Positions 7,101 to 7,640 of a stretch of DNA of 7,640 bases are shown one piece after another. Positions within the stretch are counted from its first letter, which is position 1. Each line of letters starts with the position of its first letter. The position numbers and the translations under genes were made by a program. Where the stretch lies: the NCBI GenBank assembly GCA_003229915.1, contig QIGA01000183.1, forward strand, positions 1 through 7,640, written 5' to 3'. The notes under the pieces were generated by a model. That model was not told the DNA's origin, did not search any database, and saw only the letters and a list, made by a program, of their open reading frames with translations. Source of the DNA: Chloroflexota bacterium (GTDB lineage: Bacteria > Chloroflexota > Dehalococcoidia > SZUA-161).

Positions 7101-7639
7101 TTGGCAAGCTCAGGGACAGCGTGTTCCTGGAGTTCCAGGTAGAAATCTCCGAAAACGTCCTTATACCATTGAGCAGCTTTCTCAGCGTCCTCCCGGCGGT
7201 CTTCTATGATCAGGCGTCCCATTTCCCCGTTTGGGCAGGCTGAGAGGGCGATCAAGCCCTCGCTGTGTTGTGAGAGCAGTTCTTTGTCTACTCTCGGCTT
7301 GTAGTAAAAGCCCTCGAGTTGGGCTCCAGTAGCAAGCTTTAGCAAGTTGCGATACCCTGCCTCATTTTTGGCTAGCAGAACGAGGTGATATGGATTTTTG
7401 TCGGCTGCATGTTTGCTTTGCCTATCGTTTGGTGCGACGTAGAATTCGCAACCCAGAATTGGTTTTATGCCTGCCTCTATTGCCTCGCTGTAGAACGTGA
7501 GTATGCCGTAGAGTGCGCCATGATCAGCTATCGCAAGGCTGTTCATGCCTAGCTCTTTGGCTCTGCTTATGAGGTTGGGGATACGGCACATTCCGTCGAG
7601 GAGGCTGTAATCGGTGTGGATGTGAAGATGGGTAAACAT
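4163..7639 (-). CDS. dnaE: DNA polymerase III subunit alpha (DnaE1 type)
   Basis: This is the replicative polymerase catalytic subunit. It is complete at 1158 residues, almost the length of E. coli DnaE (1160). The N-terminal PHP domain (about 1-275) opens with HLHIHTDYSLLDG and retains H6, H8, D15, H40, E65, H85, C135, D201 and H203, the apparent full metal-ligand set. The polymerase core follows: GVRGSAAAS at 350-358, catalytic D391 and D393 in PDIDLDF, and D547 in LKMDFLGL. Fingers motifs include GVFQLEG (595-601), LYRPGP (625-630), and YQDQ with RKAMGKK (667-696). A helix-hairpin-helix segment is near 816-831. QSTMFDL at 904-910 matches the internal beta-clamp-binding motif. An OB fold spans about 975-1050, and a Ser/Gln-rich linker leads to a C-terminal domain (about 1078-1150). 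No intein is present. The ATG at 7639 gives the standard family N terminus; its ribosome site and promoter lie outside the window. The stop is TAG. Confidence 0.98.
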   Translation of the reverse strand: MFTHLHIHTDYSLLDGMCRIPNLISRAKELGMNSLAIADHGALYGILTFYSEAIEAGIKPILGCEFYVAPNDRQSKHAADKNPYHLVLLAKNEAGYRNLLKLATGAQLEGFYYKPRVDKELLSQHSEGLIALSACPNGEMGRLIIEDRREDAEKAAQWYKDVFGDFYLELQEHAVPELAKINKELVAMSRKLNLPLVATNDVHYVNKDDAYAHEILLCIQTNNTIYNEKHFKMADDSFYLKSSQEMAEMFAELPEALTNTEHIAELCNLNLDFGRLRLPTIDLPSGKTADEQLVELSHQGLAARYPDLPSQAVERLNYELEVIKQTEFANYFLVIWDVISFTRAQKILFGVRGSAAASIVLYCLEITDIDPLAHRLVFERFLNVERREMPDIDLDFQDDRRDEVIAYVAQKYGPDRVAQIITFGTMGTRAALRDVGRALGLPYGDVDQVARQIPALVTTIQEALETNIELRNKYRDNANIKHLIDTATKLEGVARHASTHAAGVVISREPLIHHVPLQRPSRAEEQSINMTQFAMDEIAKIGLLKMDFLGLANLTIIEKANHIIAENHGIDVALQNIPLDDAKTFDLLSSGETTGVFQLEGAAMRRFIKELKPSCLGDIAAMVALYRPGPKQHIPTFIRAKHGLEPIRFPHPTLTEILQETYGVIVYQDQVLLIVQAFAGYSLGEADIVRKAMGKKIPEVMKKEMQRFLAGAKKKGFTKDLAEQVWSLIEPFAGYAFNKAHSVSYAMIAYQTAYLKANYPVEFMTALLTANMGQADKVASAISECHRLGIGVLPPDINQSGESFTIERAEADIGAVRFGLAAIKNVGAAAIRPIIAIRDQAGPFKSLDDFCRRADLRNLNKRALESMIKTGALDSLGERGSLLAGTDRILALAQTEQRLKEVGQSTMFDLWGQTVNVPLPGIDLPEVAIPAQERLAWEKELLGIYLSDHPFTQASRRLASEVDAFCGQIDTEMVGQTITTAGIVTSVRQSYTKDKRPFVSAILEDFAGSIEVTAWPDVYERTRDIWQEGRTLIIKGKVRTRNERIQLTCFSVSPHQPGKSEESIEQPEQQSAASSRRRLKINLPTSEDTNADIARLRQLFDVLRQFPGEDDVYLTIVTSEGATKIEMPDFTTDYSPELHRHLVSLIDEQDITIEEKVS

Positions 7640-7640
7640 G

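Noticed and set aside
2059..7639. Inteins in RecA or DnaE, both common insertion hosts
   Set aside because: The motifs where inteins normally insert are contiguous and both proteins have the standard length.

Overview
This is a DNA-repair and replication neighbourhood from a bacterial chromosome. It has mid-range base composition by eye, ordinary Shine-Dalgarno sites and no sign of phage, transposase or plasmid genes. The order recA-recX-rny and the character of the RecA, RNase Y and DnaE proteins would fit a Chloroflexota bacterium of the Dehalococcoidia type. That placement is recollection of gene order, not a search result, and is only moderately secure.

Layout. Positions 1-1302 (minus strand) hold the first 434 codons of rny (RNase Y); its C-terminal part lies beyond the left edge. 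Positions 1324-1962 (minus) are recX and 2059-3108 (minus) are recA. These three genes are read in the order recA, recX, rny, with gaps of 96 and 21 bases, and look like one operon. Positions 3109-3645 are a divergent intergenic region. It holds a plausible recA promoter and a leader rich in inverted repeats, a stretch of about 230 bases with no convincing gene, and a cluster of three imperfect hairpins at 3437-3548. Positions 3646-4185 (plus) encode an O6-methylguanine-DNA methyltransferase (ogt/MGMT type). Its 3' end overlaps, tail to tail by 23 bases, the 3' end of dnaE (4163-7639, minus), a complete 1158-residue DNA polymerase III alpha subunit that starts one base inside the right edge.

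How the genes relate. RecA forms the recombination and SOS-signalling filament and RecX limits that filament. The methyltransferase directly reverses O6-alkylguanine, and DnaE is the replicative polymerase. RNase Y is a membrane-tethered endonuclease that starts mRNA decay; its position behind recX seems to be shared transcription rather than shared chemistry.

No new multi-gene system is visible. The parts most worth a second look are the hairpin cluster between recA and ogt, the inverted repeats around the recA promoter, an SOS-box-like palindrome between the two divergent repair genes, and a DnaE PHP domain that keeps the full apparent metal-ligand set.
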